This document shows positions 27,121 through 38,212 of a stretch of DNA of 62,388 nt, piece after piece. The position numbers and the translations under genes were made by a program. The DNA lies in contig NZ_NVPT01000005.1 in assembly GCF_002802985.1 (NCBI RefSeq), positions 1-62,388 of the forward strand. Direction: 5' to 3'. Every line of letters begins with the position of its first letter. Positions within the stretch are counted from its first letter, which is position 1. This DNA comes from Geodermatophilus chilensis. Lineage in GTDB: Bacteria > Actinomycetota > Actinomycetes > Mycobacteriales > Geodermatophilaceae. The notes beneath the pieces were generated by a model, which did not search any database, had not been told where the DNA came from, and saw only the letters and a list, made by a program, of their open reading frames with translations.

Positions 27121-27783
27121 TCAGCGGCGGGTGATCTCCAGGGCGTCGGCCGGCACCGAGTCCATGTCCGGGCCGGAGAGTCGCGTGCGCTTCAGCTCCC
27201 AGAAGTCGGGGAGGTTGGCCAGCAGGACGGCGCCGTCGAAGGCCTTGCCGGCGTCCTCACCGGTGGGCACCTTGCTGATCACCGGGCCGAAGAACGCCAC
27301 GCCGTCGATGTGCATGACCGGGGTGCCGACGTCGTCGCCGACCGGGTCCATGCCCGCGTGGTGGCTCTTCTCCAGGGCCTCGTCGTACTCGGTGGAGGTG
27401 GCGGCCTCGGCCAGCGAGGCCGGCAGGCCGACCCGCTCCAGCGCCGGGGCGACCAGCTCGTCGAGCTCGAGGCCCTCGTGGTGGCGCAGCGTGCCCATGG
27501 CCGTGTAGAGGTCGCCGAGGACCTCGTCGCCGTGCTGCTGGGCCGCGGCGACGGCGACCCGCACCGGGCCGATCGCCTTCTTCATCATCTCCTGGTACTC
27601 CTCCGGCAGGTCCCGGCCGCGGTTGAGCACCGCCAGGGACATGACGTGCCAGTGCAGGTCGATGTCGCGGACCTTCGCCGCCTCCAGCACCCAGCGGCTG
27701 GTCAGCCAGGCCCACGGGCACAGCGGGTCGAACCAGAAGTCCACGCGGGCCTTCACCGGCGCGCTCTGCACTGCCTCGGTCAT
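27121..27783 (-). CDS. Mycoredoxin-2-like DsbA family protein (Rv2466c type) with a CPWA active site
   Basis: 220 residues. Thioredoxin fold with helical insertion, strongly like mycobacterial Rv2466c: [74 protein letters not shown]. Rv2466c is a mycothiol-dependent reductase with a CPWC motif; here the second Cys is Ala (C22-P-W-A25), so catalysis would have to be monothiolic, using mycothiol to resolve C22. Same position relative to pepN as in mycobacteria. The ATG at 27783 has a moderate purine-rich site upstream. Confidence 0.88.
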   Translation of the reverse strand: MTEAVQSAPVKARVDFWFDPLCPWAWLTSRWVLEAAKVRDIDLHWHVMSLAVLNRGRDLPEEYQEMMKKAIGPVRVAVAAAQQHGDEVLGDLYTAMGTLRHHEGLELDELVAPALERVGLPASLAEAATSTEYDEALEKSHHAGMDPVGDDVGTPVMHIDGVAFFGPVISKVPTGEDAGKAFDGAVLLANLPDFWELKRTRLSGPDMDSVPADALEITRR

Positions 27784-27939
27784 GCGTTCTGCTCCTCGCG
27801 TCGTTCCTGCCCGGCGACGTGCGCCGGGATCGTCTCTGCCGGGTGCCAAGCCGGTCCGGGGAGGCGTTGTTCCCGCGCTCGAGCGCGCTGGTCCCCGGGC
27901 CGGCCGGGCGTGTCGGCATCCCGTGGGAAGCTCCCCTGC

Positions 27940-30492
<2,553 letters not shown>

Positions 30493-30522
30493 TCGAGGGT
30501 CCCCTCGCCTGGAGGGGGCCGA

Positions 30523-30579
30523 CCGTTGTACGTGTGAGGCCCAGAACCCGGCGGGTTCTGGGCCTCACACGTACAACGG
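30523..30579. terminator. 57-bp near-perfect palindrome between convergent genes
   Basis: 28-bp arms (30523-30550 and 30552-30579) pair perfectly around a single central base. It lies between the 3' ends of pepN and the DUF5130 gene, 31 and 16 bp away. Arms begin CCGTTGTACGTGTGAGGCCC. Both strands would fold the same hairpin, fitting a bidirectional terminator, though the stem is far longer than needed for that. Confidence 0.8.
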
Positions 30580-30594
30580 CCGTCCTTCGGCGCC

Positions 30595-31059
30595 TCAGTG
30601 GGTGCGCAGCCCCCGCGGGTGTCCGGCCTGGTCCGAGAGCTGGCGCAGGCCGTTGACGATGCCGCCCACCAGGTCGCCGGAGGCGAAGGCGTTGGTCATC
30701 GACAGCACGGCCAGCGCGCAGGCGCGGTCGGGCAGCCGGCGCGCGGCCGCGGAACCGGTGACGACCTCGACCACCCGCTGCCCGGGCGAGACGGCGATGA
30801 GCACCGACTCGGGCAGGTCGTGGCCGGAGCGCTCGAACAGCTCCTCGGCGCGGGCCCGGGTCTGGGGGCCGAGGTCACCGATGTAGAGGGTGAAGCGCAG
30901 CCCGGTCTCCCGGGAGGACATGGTCAGCGCCTCGTCGATGCGCAGCAGCTCGCGGTAGCTGAAGACCGAGTCCGGGGCCTCGGCCTCGTCGGTGCGCGTC
31001 GCCATGGTGCCGGCGGACGTCGCGGTGTCGTGCGACGTCCCTTCGAGCACGCGGGTCAT
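30595..31059 (-). CDS. DUF5130 / TPM-like domain protein
   Basis: 154 residues. After a 30-residue variable N-terminus: FSYRELLRIDEALTMSSRETGLRFTLYIGDLG, SVLIAVSPGQRVVEVVTGSAAARRLPDRACALA and GGIVNGLRQLSDQ. This is the soluble TPM-like fold of the DUF5130 family; the corresponding mycobacterial gene is Rv2468c. Function unknown. The CtaJ-like gene is just upstream on the same strand, 52 bp away. Confidence 0.82.
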   Translation of the reverse strand: MTRVLEGTSHDTATSAGTMATRTDEAEAPDSVFSYRELLRIDEALTMSSRETGLRFTLYIGDLGPQTRARAEELFERSGHDLPESVLIAVSPGQRVVEVVTGSAAARRLPDRACALAVLSMTNAFASGDLVGGIVNGLRQLSDQAGHPRGLRTH

Positions 31060-31111
31060 CTCCGGCCTCCGTGGGGGATCTCAGGGGTGCTGCGGTGGGC
31101 GGGCACGGCGG

Positions 31112-31525
31112 TCACCAGGTCCCGCGGGCGCCGCCGAAGGGCCGCGCGGCGGCCGCGGCCGAGGGGCCGGCGGCGAGGGCGCGCGCACTCGTGGCGCCGT
31201 GGGCGCCGTCGCTCCCGACGTGCGGCGCGGTCGGCGCACCGGGCTGGCCGGTGTTCCGCTCACCGTGCTGCTCCGGGTACATGGACGACCCGAGGGCGGT
31301 GGTCCCGTCACCCGGGACGCCGGCCGGGCCGTGCGCCGCGGTGGGGCCGTGGCCGCCACCGCCGACCGGGTGCGGCTCGTACCAGACCGGCTCGTGGTCC
31401 CACGGCTGGCCGGGCTTGTAGCGCGCCTTCTTGCGCCGCCCGGGGACGAGGGTGAGCAGGGCCAGGACGGCCACCACGGCCAGCGGGGCCACCGCGTAGA
31501 CGAGGATGGTCTCGACGACGGTCAC
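31112..31525 (-). CDS. ctaJ: Small single-helix membrane protein, CtaJ-like cytochrome oxidase subunit
   Basis: 137 residues from GTG 31525. One N-terminal membrane helix (VETILVYAVAPLAVVAVLALLTLVPG) is followed by the conserved RYKPGQPWDHEPVWYEPHP and a long low-complexity Gly/Ala/Pro-rich tail with no clear fold. The helix plus RYRPGQPWDHEPVWW block matches proteins I know as the accessory aa3-type cytochrome oxidase subunit CtaJ, seen in actinobacterial bc1-aa3 supercomplexes. The tail is longer than in homologues I recall. Order with the DUF5130 gene matches mycobacteria. Confidence 0.6.
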   Translation of the reverse strand: MTVVETILVYAVAPLAVVAVLALLTLVPGRRKKARYKPGQPWDHEPVWYEPHPVGGGGHGPTAAHGPAGVPGDGTTALGSSMYPEQHGERNTGQPGAPTAPHVGSDGAHGATSARALAAGPSAAAAARPFGGARGTW

Positions 31526-31563
31526 GCCCCTCAACCTACCGGCAGCCGCCGCCGTCCTCATGA

Positions 31564-32988
31564 TCAGTCCCAGGACGGCGGGTGTCGGTGCGCCCAGGGG
31601 CGGGCGGCCTCCAGCTGGGCGGCCAGCGCGAGCAGCGTGACCTCGTCGGCGGGCCGCCCGACGAGCATGGTCCCGACGGGCAGCCCGTCGTCGGTCCAGT
31701 GCAGCGGGACGCTGACCGCGGGCTGGCCGGTGACGTTGAAGACGGCGGTGAACGCGGCGTAGCGCTTCTGCCGCTCGAAATCCGCCGCGCCGTCCCCGTC
31801 GGCGTCGAACCAGCCCAGCGGACGCGGCGTCATCGTGGTGACCGGCGCCAGCAGGACGTCGTAATGGTCGGTGGCCGTGACGAAGCGCCGGGCGAACAGC
31901 CGCAGCGCGGTGAGCGCCTCCATGGCCTGCTGCGCCGACAGCGCCAGGCCGCGGGCCCGCAGCTCCCGGGTGAGCGGCCGCAGCTCGCCGACCCGCTCGG
32001 GCGGCACCGGCAGCAGCGTCCCCGACAGGCTCCACACCCGCTCGAAGGCGGTCAGGACGTCGGGGCCGAGCAGCCCGGGCGGCACGTCCTCGACCTGGTG
32101 GCCGAGCTCCTCGAGCAGCCGGGCGGCGTCGTCGAACGCCGCCTGCACCGCGGGCTCGAGCCCGGCGTCGGCCATGGGGGACTCCAGGTACCGGCCGATG
32201 CGCAGCCGGCCGACCGGGCGGTCGGTGGCGCCGAGGAAGGTCTCCCCCGGCGGCAGCGGCGGCGCCCAGGCCGGGTCGCCGGTCACGGGCCCGGCCATCA
32301 CGTCAAGCATCGCTGCCGCGTCGCGGACCGTGCGCGCCAGCGGGCCGTTGGTGCCCAGCCCGGTGACGTCGCCGCCGAGGGGCGCGTTGCTCACCCGGCC
32401 GCGGCTGGGCTTGATCCCCACCAGCCCGTTGATGCTGGCCGGGATGCGGATGGAGCCGCCTCCGTCGCTGCCCTGGGCGAACGGCAGCATCCCGGCGGCC
32501 ACGGCGACCGCCGCTCCCCCGCTGGAGCCGCCGGCCAGCCGGCCGGGGTCCCACGGGCACCGGGCCGGGCCGGCCAGCGCGTTGTCGGTGTAGCAGGGAA
32601 ACCCGAACTCGGGCGTGTTGGTCTTGCCGATGCTGATCGTCCCGGCCTCGGCCAGCCGGGTCACCACCGCGTCGTCGACGGTGGGCACGTTGTCGGCGAG
32701 CACGGTGCTGCCGAACGTCGTCCGGACGCCGGCGGTGTTGTTCAGGTCCTTGACCGCCGTCGGGACGCCGAGCAGCGGCGGCAGCTCACCGCCGTCCCGC
32801 AGTCGGCGCTCGGCCCGGCGGGCCGCGGCCAGGGCACGCTCCGGGGTCACGGTGAGGAAGGCGCCGAGCCCCGCGTCAAGGGCCTCCACCCGGCGCAGCG
32901 CGTGCTCGACCAGCTCCGTGGGGCTCACCCCCCGCGCCCGGACGGCGGCGGCCTGCTCGAGCGCGGTGAGGTCGTGCAGCTGCGTCAC
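31564..32988 (-). CDS. Amidase (amidase signature family)
   Basis: 474 residues from GTG 32988. The Ser-cisSer-Lys triad is visible: K80 in PTAVKDLNN, S155 in LAGGSSGGAAVAVAAG and S179 in GSDGGGSIRIPAS. Downstream PVLLAPV-like segment VLLAPVTTMTPRPLG and FTAVFNVTGQPAVSVPLHW belong to the same family. Hydrolyses amide bonds of small substrates; substrate not predictable. Divergent from kynU, 38 bp between starts. This gene and kynU are additions relative to the mycobacterial order. Confidence 0.93.
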   Translation of the reverse strand: MTQLHDLTALEQAAAVRARGVSPTELVEHALRRVEALDAGLGAFLTVTPERALAAARRAERRLRDGGELPPLLGVPTAVKDLNNTAGVRTTFGSTVLADNVPTVDDAVVTRLAEAGTISIGKTNTPEFGFPCYTDNALAGPARCPWDPGRLAGGSSGGAAVAVAAGMLPFAQGSDGGGSIRIPASINGLVGIKPSRGRVSNAPLGGDVTGLGTNGPLARTVRDAAAMLDVMAGPVTGDPAWAPPLPPGETFLGATDRPVGRLRIGRYLESPMADAGLEPAVQAAFDDAARLLEELGHQVEDVPPGLLGPDVLTAFERVWSLSGTLLPVPPERVGELRPLTRELRARGLALSAQQAMEALTALRLFARRFVTATDHYDVLLAPVTTMTPRPLGWFDADGDGAADFERQKRYAAFTAVFNVTGQPAVSVPLHWTDDGLPVGTMLVGRPADEVTLLALAAQLEAARPWAHRHPPSWD

Positions 32989-33026
32989 GGTCGGCGACGG
33001 TAGCGGCGAGCGGTAGACAGGACGGC

Positions 33027-34283
33027 GTGGACCTGAGCCGGGCCGCCGCTGAGGCCCTCGACGCCGCCGACCCGCTGGCCGCCTTCCGGGGCCGGTTCGT
33101 CGGCGCCAGGGAGGACGGTCTGCTCTACCTGGACGGCAACTCACTGGGGCGGATGCCGGTGCAGACACCGGCCGCGCTGGCTTGGGTGGTCGAGGAGGAG
33201 TGGGCGCGGGGCCTGGTGCGCTCCTGGCCGTCGTGGATCGGCGCCGCCACCCGGGTGGGCGACCTGCTGGCCGAGGGCGTGCTCGGCGCGCGGCCGGGCG
33301 AGGTGCTGATGGGCGACTCGACGACGGTCGACCTCTACAAGTTGCTGGTGGCCGCCGCGGACGCTCGGCCGGGTCGCGACGTGCTGGTCTGCTGCGCCGA
33401 CGACTTCCCCACCGACCGCTACGTGGTCGCCGGGGTGGCGCAGGCCCGCGGGATGACGGTGCGCGAGGTCCCGGCCGACGTCGACGAGGGGCTCGACCCG
33501 GCGGTGCTGGCGGCGGCCCTGGACAAGCGGGTCGCCGTCGTCGTCCTGTCGGCGGTCGCCTACCGCTCCGGCGCCCTGGCCGACGTCGCAGCCGTGACCG
33601 CGGCGGCGCGGGACGCCGGCGCGCTGGTGGTCTGGGACCTCTCGCACGCCGCCGGCGCGGTGCCGGTCGACCTGGCGGCGAACGGCGTCGACCTGGCGGT
33701 GGGCTGCACGTACAAGTACCTCAACGGCGGGCCGGGAGCACCGGCCTTCCTCTACGTGCGCCGCGAGCTGCAGGAGCGGCTGCGGCAGCCGATCTGGGGC
33801 TGGTTCGGCCAGCGCGACCAGTTCGCCATGGGTCCGGCCTACGACCCGGTGCCGGGGATCGAGCGCTTCGCCGTCGGGACGCCGCCGGTGCTGGCGCTGG
33901 CCGCGGTCGAGGTGGGCGCCCGCCTGGTGGCCGAGGCCGGCGTCGACCGGCTGGCGGCCAAGGGCCGGGCGCTCGGCGAGCTCGTCGTCGCCCTCGCCGA
34001 CGCCTGGCTGGCCCCGCACGGGGTGGCCCTGGCCTCGCCCCGCGACCCGGCCCGCCGGGGCGCGCACGTGACCCTCGCGCACCCGCGGGCCTGGCAGCTC
34101 ACCCAGGCGCTGGTCGACCGCGGCGTCGTCCCCGACTTCCGGACGCCGGACCGCGTCCGGTTCGGCCCGGCGCCGCTCTACACCCGCTTCGTCGACGTCT
34201 GGGACGCGATGGCCTGCCTGCGCGACGTGCTGGCGAGCGGGGCGCACGAGGGCTACCCCACCGTGCGCGCCCGCGTCACCTGA
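33027..34283 (+). CDS. kynU: Kynureninase
   Basis: 418 residues from GTG 33027. Fold-type I PLP enzyme with YLDGNSLGRMP, GDSTTVDLYKLL, WDLSHAAGAVPVDL, PLP lysine K230 in GCTYKYLNGGPGAPAF, and WGWFGQRDQFAMGPAYDPVPGI, all typical of kynureninase. Cleaves kynurenine or 3-hydroxykynurenine to (hydroxy)anthranilate and alanine in tryptophan degradation. No kynA or kynB is in the window. The stop codon lies inside the 48-bp palindrome at 34280-34327. Confidence 0.93.
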   Translation: MDLSRAAAEALDAADPLAAFRGRFVGAREDGLLYLDGNSLGRMPVQTPAALAWVVEEEWARGLVRSWPSWIGAATRVGDLLAEGVLGARPGEVLMGDSTTVDLYKLLVAAADARPGRDVLVCCADDFPTDRYVVAGVAQARGMTVREVPADVDEGLDPAVLAAALDKRVAVVVLSAVAYRSGALADVAAVTAAARDAGALVVWDLSHAAGAVPVDLAANGVDLAVGCTYKYLNGGPGAPAFLYVRRELQERLRQPIWGWFGQRDQFAMGPAYDPVPGIERFAVGTPPVLALAAVEVGARLVAEAGVDRLAAKGRALGELVVALADAWLAPHGVALASPRDPARRGAHVTLAHPRAWQLTQALVDRGVVPDFRTPDRVRFGPAPLYTRFVDVWDAMACLRDVLASGAHEGYPTVRARVT

Positions 34284-34327
34284 CCGTGTCCCGGCGATTT
34301 CCGCGGAAATCGCCGGGACACGGTCAG
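34280..34327. terminator. Perfect 48-bp palindrome holding the stop codons of kynU and the sortase gene
   Basis: Two 24-bp arms with no loop base and no mismatch, starting CTGACCGTGTCCCGGCG and centred on TTTCCGCGGAAA. The kynU TGA is 34281-34283 and the sortase TGA is the complement of 34324-34326, so both genes end within symmetric bases of the same structure. Probably a bidirectional terminator. Confidence 0.88.
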
Positions 34328-34998
34328 GACTCGGCGAAGACGACGAGGTTCTCGGTCGAGGCCCGGCCGCCGCCGCGCTGGAAGCAGGTGATGAGCACCA
34401 GCCGGCCCGGCGAGGCCTCCCACACCTCGGTGGCACCGGGCAGCTCGCCCTTGGCGTACCGCTCGGTGCGCTCGACGGTGTAGTCGACCGTGCCCTGCGG
34501 GGTGCTCACCTCGATGACGTCGCCGGCCTCGAGGGTGCTGCCCCCGCCGTCGGACTCCATCAGCGGGTCGAAGCCGTAGTCACCGATGCCGGTCGAGTGG
34601 GCGGCGAGGTAGAGGGTGTTGTCGGCCTGCTCGGCGCTGCCCACCGGGTCGCCGTACGGGGCGAGCCAGTAGGCGGCCGTCAGCGTGGGCGGGTTGATCG
34701 CCCCGTTCCGCGGGCTCAGGGGCAGGACCGGCAGGTCCAGGTCCAGCGCCGGGATGGCCACGTGCACGTCGGACGAGGGCGTGGGCAGGGCGACCCCCTC
34801 GGGCGGCAGCGTGGGCTGCGCCTCCTCGACGTGGGGCGGAGCCGCGGTGACCGCGGCCACCGGGTCGGGGGACCCGGTGGCCGCGGCCGGCTGCTCGCCG
34901 CCGGCCAGGCCGACGGCGAGCACCGTGCCCCCGGCGAAGCCGAGGGTGAGGACCGCCGCGACGGCGGCGGTCCGCCGACTCGGTCGGGTCAGGCGCAC
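34324..34998 (-). CDS. Class F sortase
   Basis: 224 residues from GTG 34998. N-terminal membrane anchor (AAVAAVLTLGFAGGTVLAVGLAGG), a Pro/Ala-rich linker, then a sortase beta-barrel (VHVAIPALDLDLPVLPL, H134 in YLAAHSTG, C205 in VLITCFQ, R212 in GRASTENLVVF). This is the compact class F layout of actinobacteria. A transpeptidase that cuts sorting signals of surface proteins and joins them to the cell wall. Its start overlaps the end of the putative substrate gene by 10 bp, implying one operon and a dedicated pair. Confidence 0.9.
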   Translation of the reverse strand: MRLTRPSRRTAAVAAVLTLGFAGGTVLAVGLAGGEQPAAATGSPDPVAAVTAAPPHVEEAQPTLPPEGVALPTPSSDVHVAIPALDLDLPVLPLSPRNGAINPPTLTAAYWLAPYGDPVGSAEQADNTLYLAAHSTGIGDYGFDPLMESDGGGSTLEAGDVIEVSTPQGTVDYTVERTERYAKGELPGATEVWEASPGRLVLITCFQRGGGRASTENLVVFAES

Positions 34999-36149
34999 GT
35001 GCCGCCCTCGGCCGCCGGACGACGGCGGGTGCGGGCGACGGCGACGCCACCCACGCCCGCGAGGACGAGCATCCCGGCGCCCGCGGCGATCGCGACGGTG
35101 CCGGTGGAGCCGGTCTCGACGGCCTCGACACCGGTGTTCGAGCGCAGGCCGGCGTTGACCACCGTGACGGTGGGCTCCGGGCTGGTCGGCGCGGCAGTCG
35201 ACGGCACGACCGCCTCCTGGGCGATGACGGTGATCTCGACGGTGAACACCGAGATGCCGCCCGACGGCGTCTCCTGCGCGACCACGAGGCTGTAGGCGCC
35301 GGGCGCCGTGCCGGCCGGGACGACGACGGACGCCGTCTGCCCGTCGGCGCTGACCTCGGCGGTGAGCTCCACCGGCGCCGCGCCGGTCGGGAAGCCACGT
35401 CCGTCCAACTGCTGCAGGCCGACCTGCACGCCGGTGAGGTCGGTCAGGCCGAGCTCGCGCAGTGCGGAACCGGCGGTCAGGTCCAGCGTCACGGCCGAGC
35501 CGACGGTCACCGGAGTCGGGAAGGGGCACCGCTGGCCGGAGGTGATATCGCAGGGGACCTGCGAGAAGGCGGCCAGCTCGGGGGCCACGGTCGCAGCGAC
35601 GGGCGCAGCCGGGTCGCCGGTGGGGACGAAGCCGAGGTTGTAGTAGATCGGGTCGAAGAACGTGTAGGCAGGGCCGAGCGTGGTGGTGACCGGCTCGATC
35701 AGCAGGTCGGCGACGTCGCCGGCTACCGGGTCGTCGGCCGGGAGGGTGACCGTGACGCTCCCGGCGCTGGGGACCACGGCCAGGTCTGTGGAGTCATAGG
35801 TGGCGTCAGGCGCGCCGTCGCCGTTCCCGTCCTCGAAGATCAGCTGGACATTGACGGCGCCGGAACCGTCGAGCTCGGCCGGAAGGTCCACGGTGACCGT
35901 CCCGCTGTACTGCACCGGCACGGGGGTGAAGACGCCCGCGCCAGGGTCCATGGGGTCCATGGCGCCGCCGAGGTTCTCCACCGGGAAGGCGGTCAGCGCG
36001 ACACTGGACGGCTCGAGCGGGATGACGACGTCGGTGGCGGCGAGGGCCGGGGGCGCGACCCCGACGAGGAGCACGGCCGAACCGATGCCGACGAGACCAA
36101 GGCGCTGCAGCGGCCGGCGGGACAGAGCGGGGCTGGACATGAGGGGCAC
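34989..36149 (-). CDS. Secreted surface protein with C-terminal sorting signal (sortase substrate)
   Basis: 386 residues. Sec signal peptide (basic SRRPLQRLG, hydrophobic LVGIGSAVLLVGVAPPALAA). The mature region is Val/Thr/Asp-rich beta-sandwich-like sequence with one Cys pair (VPCDITSGQRCPF). At the C-terminus: NAGLRSNTGVEAVETG, a 20-residue hydrophobic helix (TVAIAAGAGMLVLAGVGGVAVA) and a basic tail RTRRRP. LRSNTG takes the place of LPxTG, so the motif is non-canonical; cleavage between T and G is inferred. Downstream sortase gene overlaps by 10 bp. Function of the exposed domain unknown. Confidence 0.8.
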   Translation of the reverse strand: MPLMSSPALSRRPLQRLGLVGIGSAVLLVGVAPPALAATDVVIPLEPSSVALTAFPVENLGGAMDPMDPGAGVFTPVPVQYSGTVTVDLPAELDGSGAVNVQLIFEDGNGDGAPDATYDSTDLAVVPSAGSVTVTLPADDPVAGDVADLLIEPVTTTLGPAYTFFDPIYYNLGFVPTGDPAAPVAATVAPELAAFSQVPCDITSGQRCPFPTPVTVGSAVTLDLTAGSALRELGLTDLTGVQVGLQQLDGRGFPTGAAPVELTAEVSADGQTASVVVPAGTAPGAYSLVVAQETPSGGISVFTVEITVIAQEAVVPSTAAPTSPEPTVTVVNAGLRSNTGVEAVETGSTGTVAIAAGAGMLVLAGVGGVAVARTRRRPAAEGGTCA

Positions 36150-36510
36150 CTTCCGGCGACCGCAGCGCCCCAGCGGCGCTGACTGCCGCGGAACGTAACG
36201 TCACCGATCCGTTCAGCTGAGTGCCGGACACGCGACGCGGGTCACATGGGACGCCGGATGACCAGAGTGTGACCTGAGGCGCCGTCTCATCGGCGAGACC
36301 TGACTGACGGCGAAGATGCCCGGACGGCTGAAATGTCATTTGTCGCCGAAGAGAAGGGTCCCGGAGGGCTGGACCTGCCACGTCGAACGCCGGCGCGCGG
36401 TGAGCCGAGGCGCGGACGAGCGGGGTCGTGGGGGCGCCGCCCGTCCGGGCGCGCCGGCCGCACGGGCACCGTGCGGGTGACGGCCCATTCCCGTGGGACT
36501 CGCCGCCGGC
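36150..36510. other. Intergenic region upstream of the surface protein gene
   Basis: 361 bp between divergent and convergent neighbours. A GTCACA (36241-36246) and TGTGAC (36268-36273) inverted pair is present but too short to assign. No gene and no clear promoter seen by eye; it must hold the promoter for the surface protein/sortase operon and the end of the SCO6745-like gene. Confidence 0.4.
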
Positions 36511-37374
36511 TCAGCCGGGGTCGGGCGCGCCGATCGGGTTCCCCTCCGGCCACAGCCCTGCCGCCACGACCGCGCGGCGCACCGGCCCCAGCAGCTCGGC
36601 CAGGCGGTCGCAGCGCGCGTCACCGAGCGCCTGCCAGGGGCCCAGCGCGAGTCGGTCGGTGTCGGCCTCGACCGCGGCCACGATGGTGGCGCCTTCCGCG
36701 GTGAGTTCCGCACCGGCCAGCCAGCCGCGGGCGGCGAGGTCCTCGGCGGCCGCGTCCCACGCGGCGTCGTCCCACCCGCGGGCGCGCAGCAGCCACTCCC
36801 GCGCCGTCCGGCCGGCCGCGGCGGCCAGCACGTGCGCGCCGAGGCCGGAGATGCCCCGCTGCAGGAGCGCGGCGTTGTGCCCGTCGCCGCGGTGCTCGCG
36901 CAGGGTGGTGAGGGACTGCCAGACCGCCAGGTGCGGCTCCGGGGGCACCGGCAGCCCGGCGTTGGCCGCGGCCAGCGGGCGGCCGGGGGCGTCCACCGCC
37001 GCGGCTGCGGCGGTGAGCAGCTCGGCGGTCTCGGCCGCGGTGGCCGAGCCGGGCCACTCCTCCCCCAGCGTCCGGCGCACCGCGGCGTCCACCCCGGCCA
37101 GCCGCGCGCCGAGCACCGCGGCCGGATCGGCCACCTCCCACACGCCGGGCACGCGGCGGGCCACGAACGCCGGCGCGAAGTTGTAGAAGGTCGCCGTCAC
37201 GACCTCGGCCCCGACCGGGCCCAGCGGCGCGGCGCGCAACGCGAAGTAGGTCGCCCAGAACCCGCGCAGCCCGGTCGCCTCGGCCGCCGACCGGCACTCG
37301 TCGGCGAAGTAGGTGAGGGCGTGGTACGGCTCCCCCAGCGCCCACAGCCGCCGGGCAGTCCCCGGTGAGGTCAT
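36511..37374 (-). CDS. SCO6745-family protein
   Basis: 287 residues from ATG 37374. All-helical protein with the family start ARRLWALGEPYHALTYFADECRSAAEATGLRGFWATYFALRAAPLGPVGAEVVTATFYNF-type pattern, and a C-terminal winged-helix-like part (DLAARGWLAGAELTAEGATIVAAVEADTD). The C-terminal region resembles MarR-type DNA-binding folds, but the overall family is uncharacterised. Separate transcript from the HNH gene 86 bp upstream is possible, although both are on the minus strand. Confidence 0.75.
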   Translation of the reverse strand: MTSPGTARRLWALGEPYHALTYFADECRSAAEATGLRGFWATYFALRAAPLGPVGAEVVTATFYNFAPAFVARRVPGVWEVADPAAVLGARLAGVDAAVRRTLGEEWPGSATAAETAELLTAAAAAVDAPGRPLAAANAGLPVPPEPHLAVWQSLTTLREHRGDGHNAALLQRGISGLGAHVLAAAAGRTAREWLLRARGWDDAAWDAAAEDLAARGWLAGAELTAEGATIVAAVEADTDRLALGPWQALGDARCDRLAELLGPVRRAVVAAGLWPEGNPIGAPDPG

Positions 37375-37459
37375 GTCGGCTCCGTTCGCACAGCTCGGAT
37401 CGGCCCCCTGCAGGGTCCCGCCGCGAGCTCGCGAGTGGCGGGGGGCAGGGGGTCCTCTT

Positions 37460-37996
37460 TCATGCCGAGACGCTCTCGGGCATGCCCAGCCACTCCCGCC
37501 AGCGCGGATCGACGGTGCGTGCACCGAGCAGCCGCCACGCCGCGCCGCTCGGGGTGCGCGGCGGGTGCGGCAGCTTCCAACCGAGCTCGGCCAGCGAGCG
37601 GTCGGCCTTGGTGTGGTTGCAGCGCCGGCAGGCCGCGACGACGTTGTCCCAGGTGTGCGTGCCCCCCCGGCTGCGCGGGACGACGTGGTCGATGCTGGTG
37701 GCCGAGCTGCCGCAGTAGACGCAGGTCGAGGCGTCCCGGTGGAACACCGCGCGCCGCGACAGCGGCACCTGCGCCGGGTACGGCACCCGGACGTAGCGGG
37801 TCAGGCGCACCACCACCGGAACGGGCAGGACCACCGTCTCGGCGTGCACCTCCTCGGGCGCGCTGTGCACCGAGACCGCCTTCTCGGCGAGCACGAGCAC
37901 GATGGCGCGGCGGCTGGAGACGACGCACAACGGCTCGTAGGTGGCGTTGAGCAGCAGTGTCGCGGCGGCGGTGGACCGCGCCGGGACAGGGGCCAT
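37460..37996 (-). CDS. HNH endonuclease
   Basis: 178 residues from ATG 37996. The N-terminal half (LLLNATYEPLCVVSSRRAIVLVLAEKA) is the conserved actinobacterial leader of this family. The HNH module follows: CVYCG, SIDHVVPRSRGGTHTWDNVVAACRRCNHTKAD, with two CxxC zinc knuckles and the DH-N-H catalytic set. Corresponds to mycobacterial Rv2469c in gene order. A housekeeping-type HNH protein of unknown target rather than a restriction enzyme; no methyltransferase is nearby. Confidence 0.9.
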   Translation of the reverse strand: MAPVPARSTAAATLLLNATYEPLCVVSSRRAIVLVLAEKAVSVHSAPEEVHAETVVLPVPVVVRLTRYVRVPYPAQVPLSRRAVFHRDASTCVYCGSSATSIDHVVPRSRGGTHTWDNVVAACRRCNHTKADRSLAELGWKLPHPPRTPSGAAWRLLGARTVDPRWREWLGMPESVSA

Positions 37997-38212
37997 CGGA
38001 TGGGAGTGGTGGTCGCGCCGCGGACCTGGATGGCCTGCGGACGACCCGGACGCGATACGCGGCACGGGGCACCTCCGGGCGCCCGGGGCCGCGCGCCGGG
38101 TGCAGTGCGACCCGCGGGCGTCCCCATTCTGACCTGCGACCGCGCTCACGCGCTCCTGGGACGTCCCGGACGGGCCGGGGGCGCCTGCCCCGTCCTCATT
38201 ACCGTGGGCCGC

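Noticed and set aside
36241..36273. GTCACA / TGTGAC inverted pair as a Crp-type operator
   Set aside because: Spacing of 21 bases between half sites is too long for Crp-family sites, and chance occurrence is likely.
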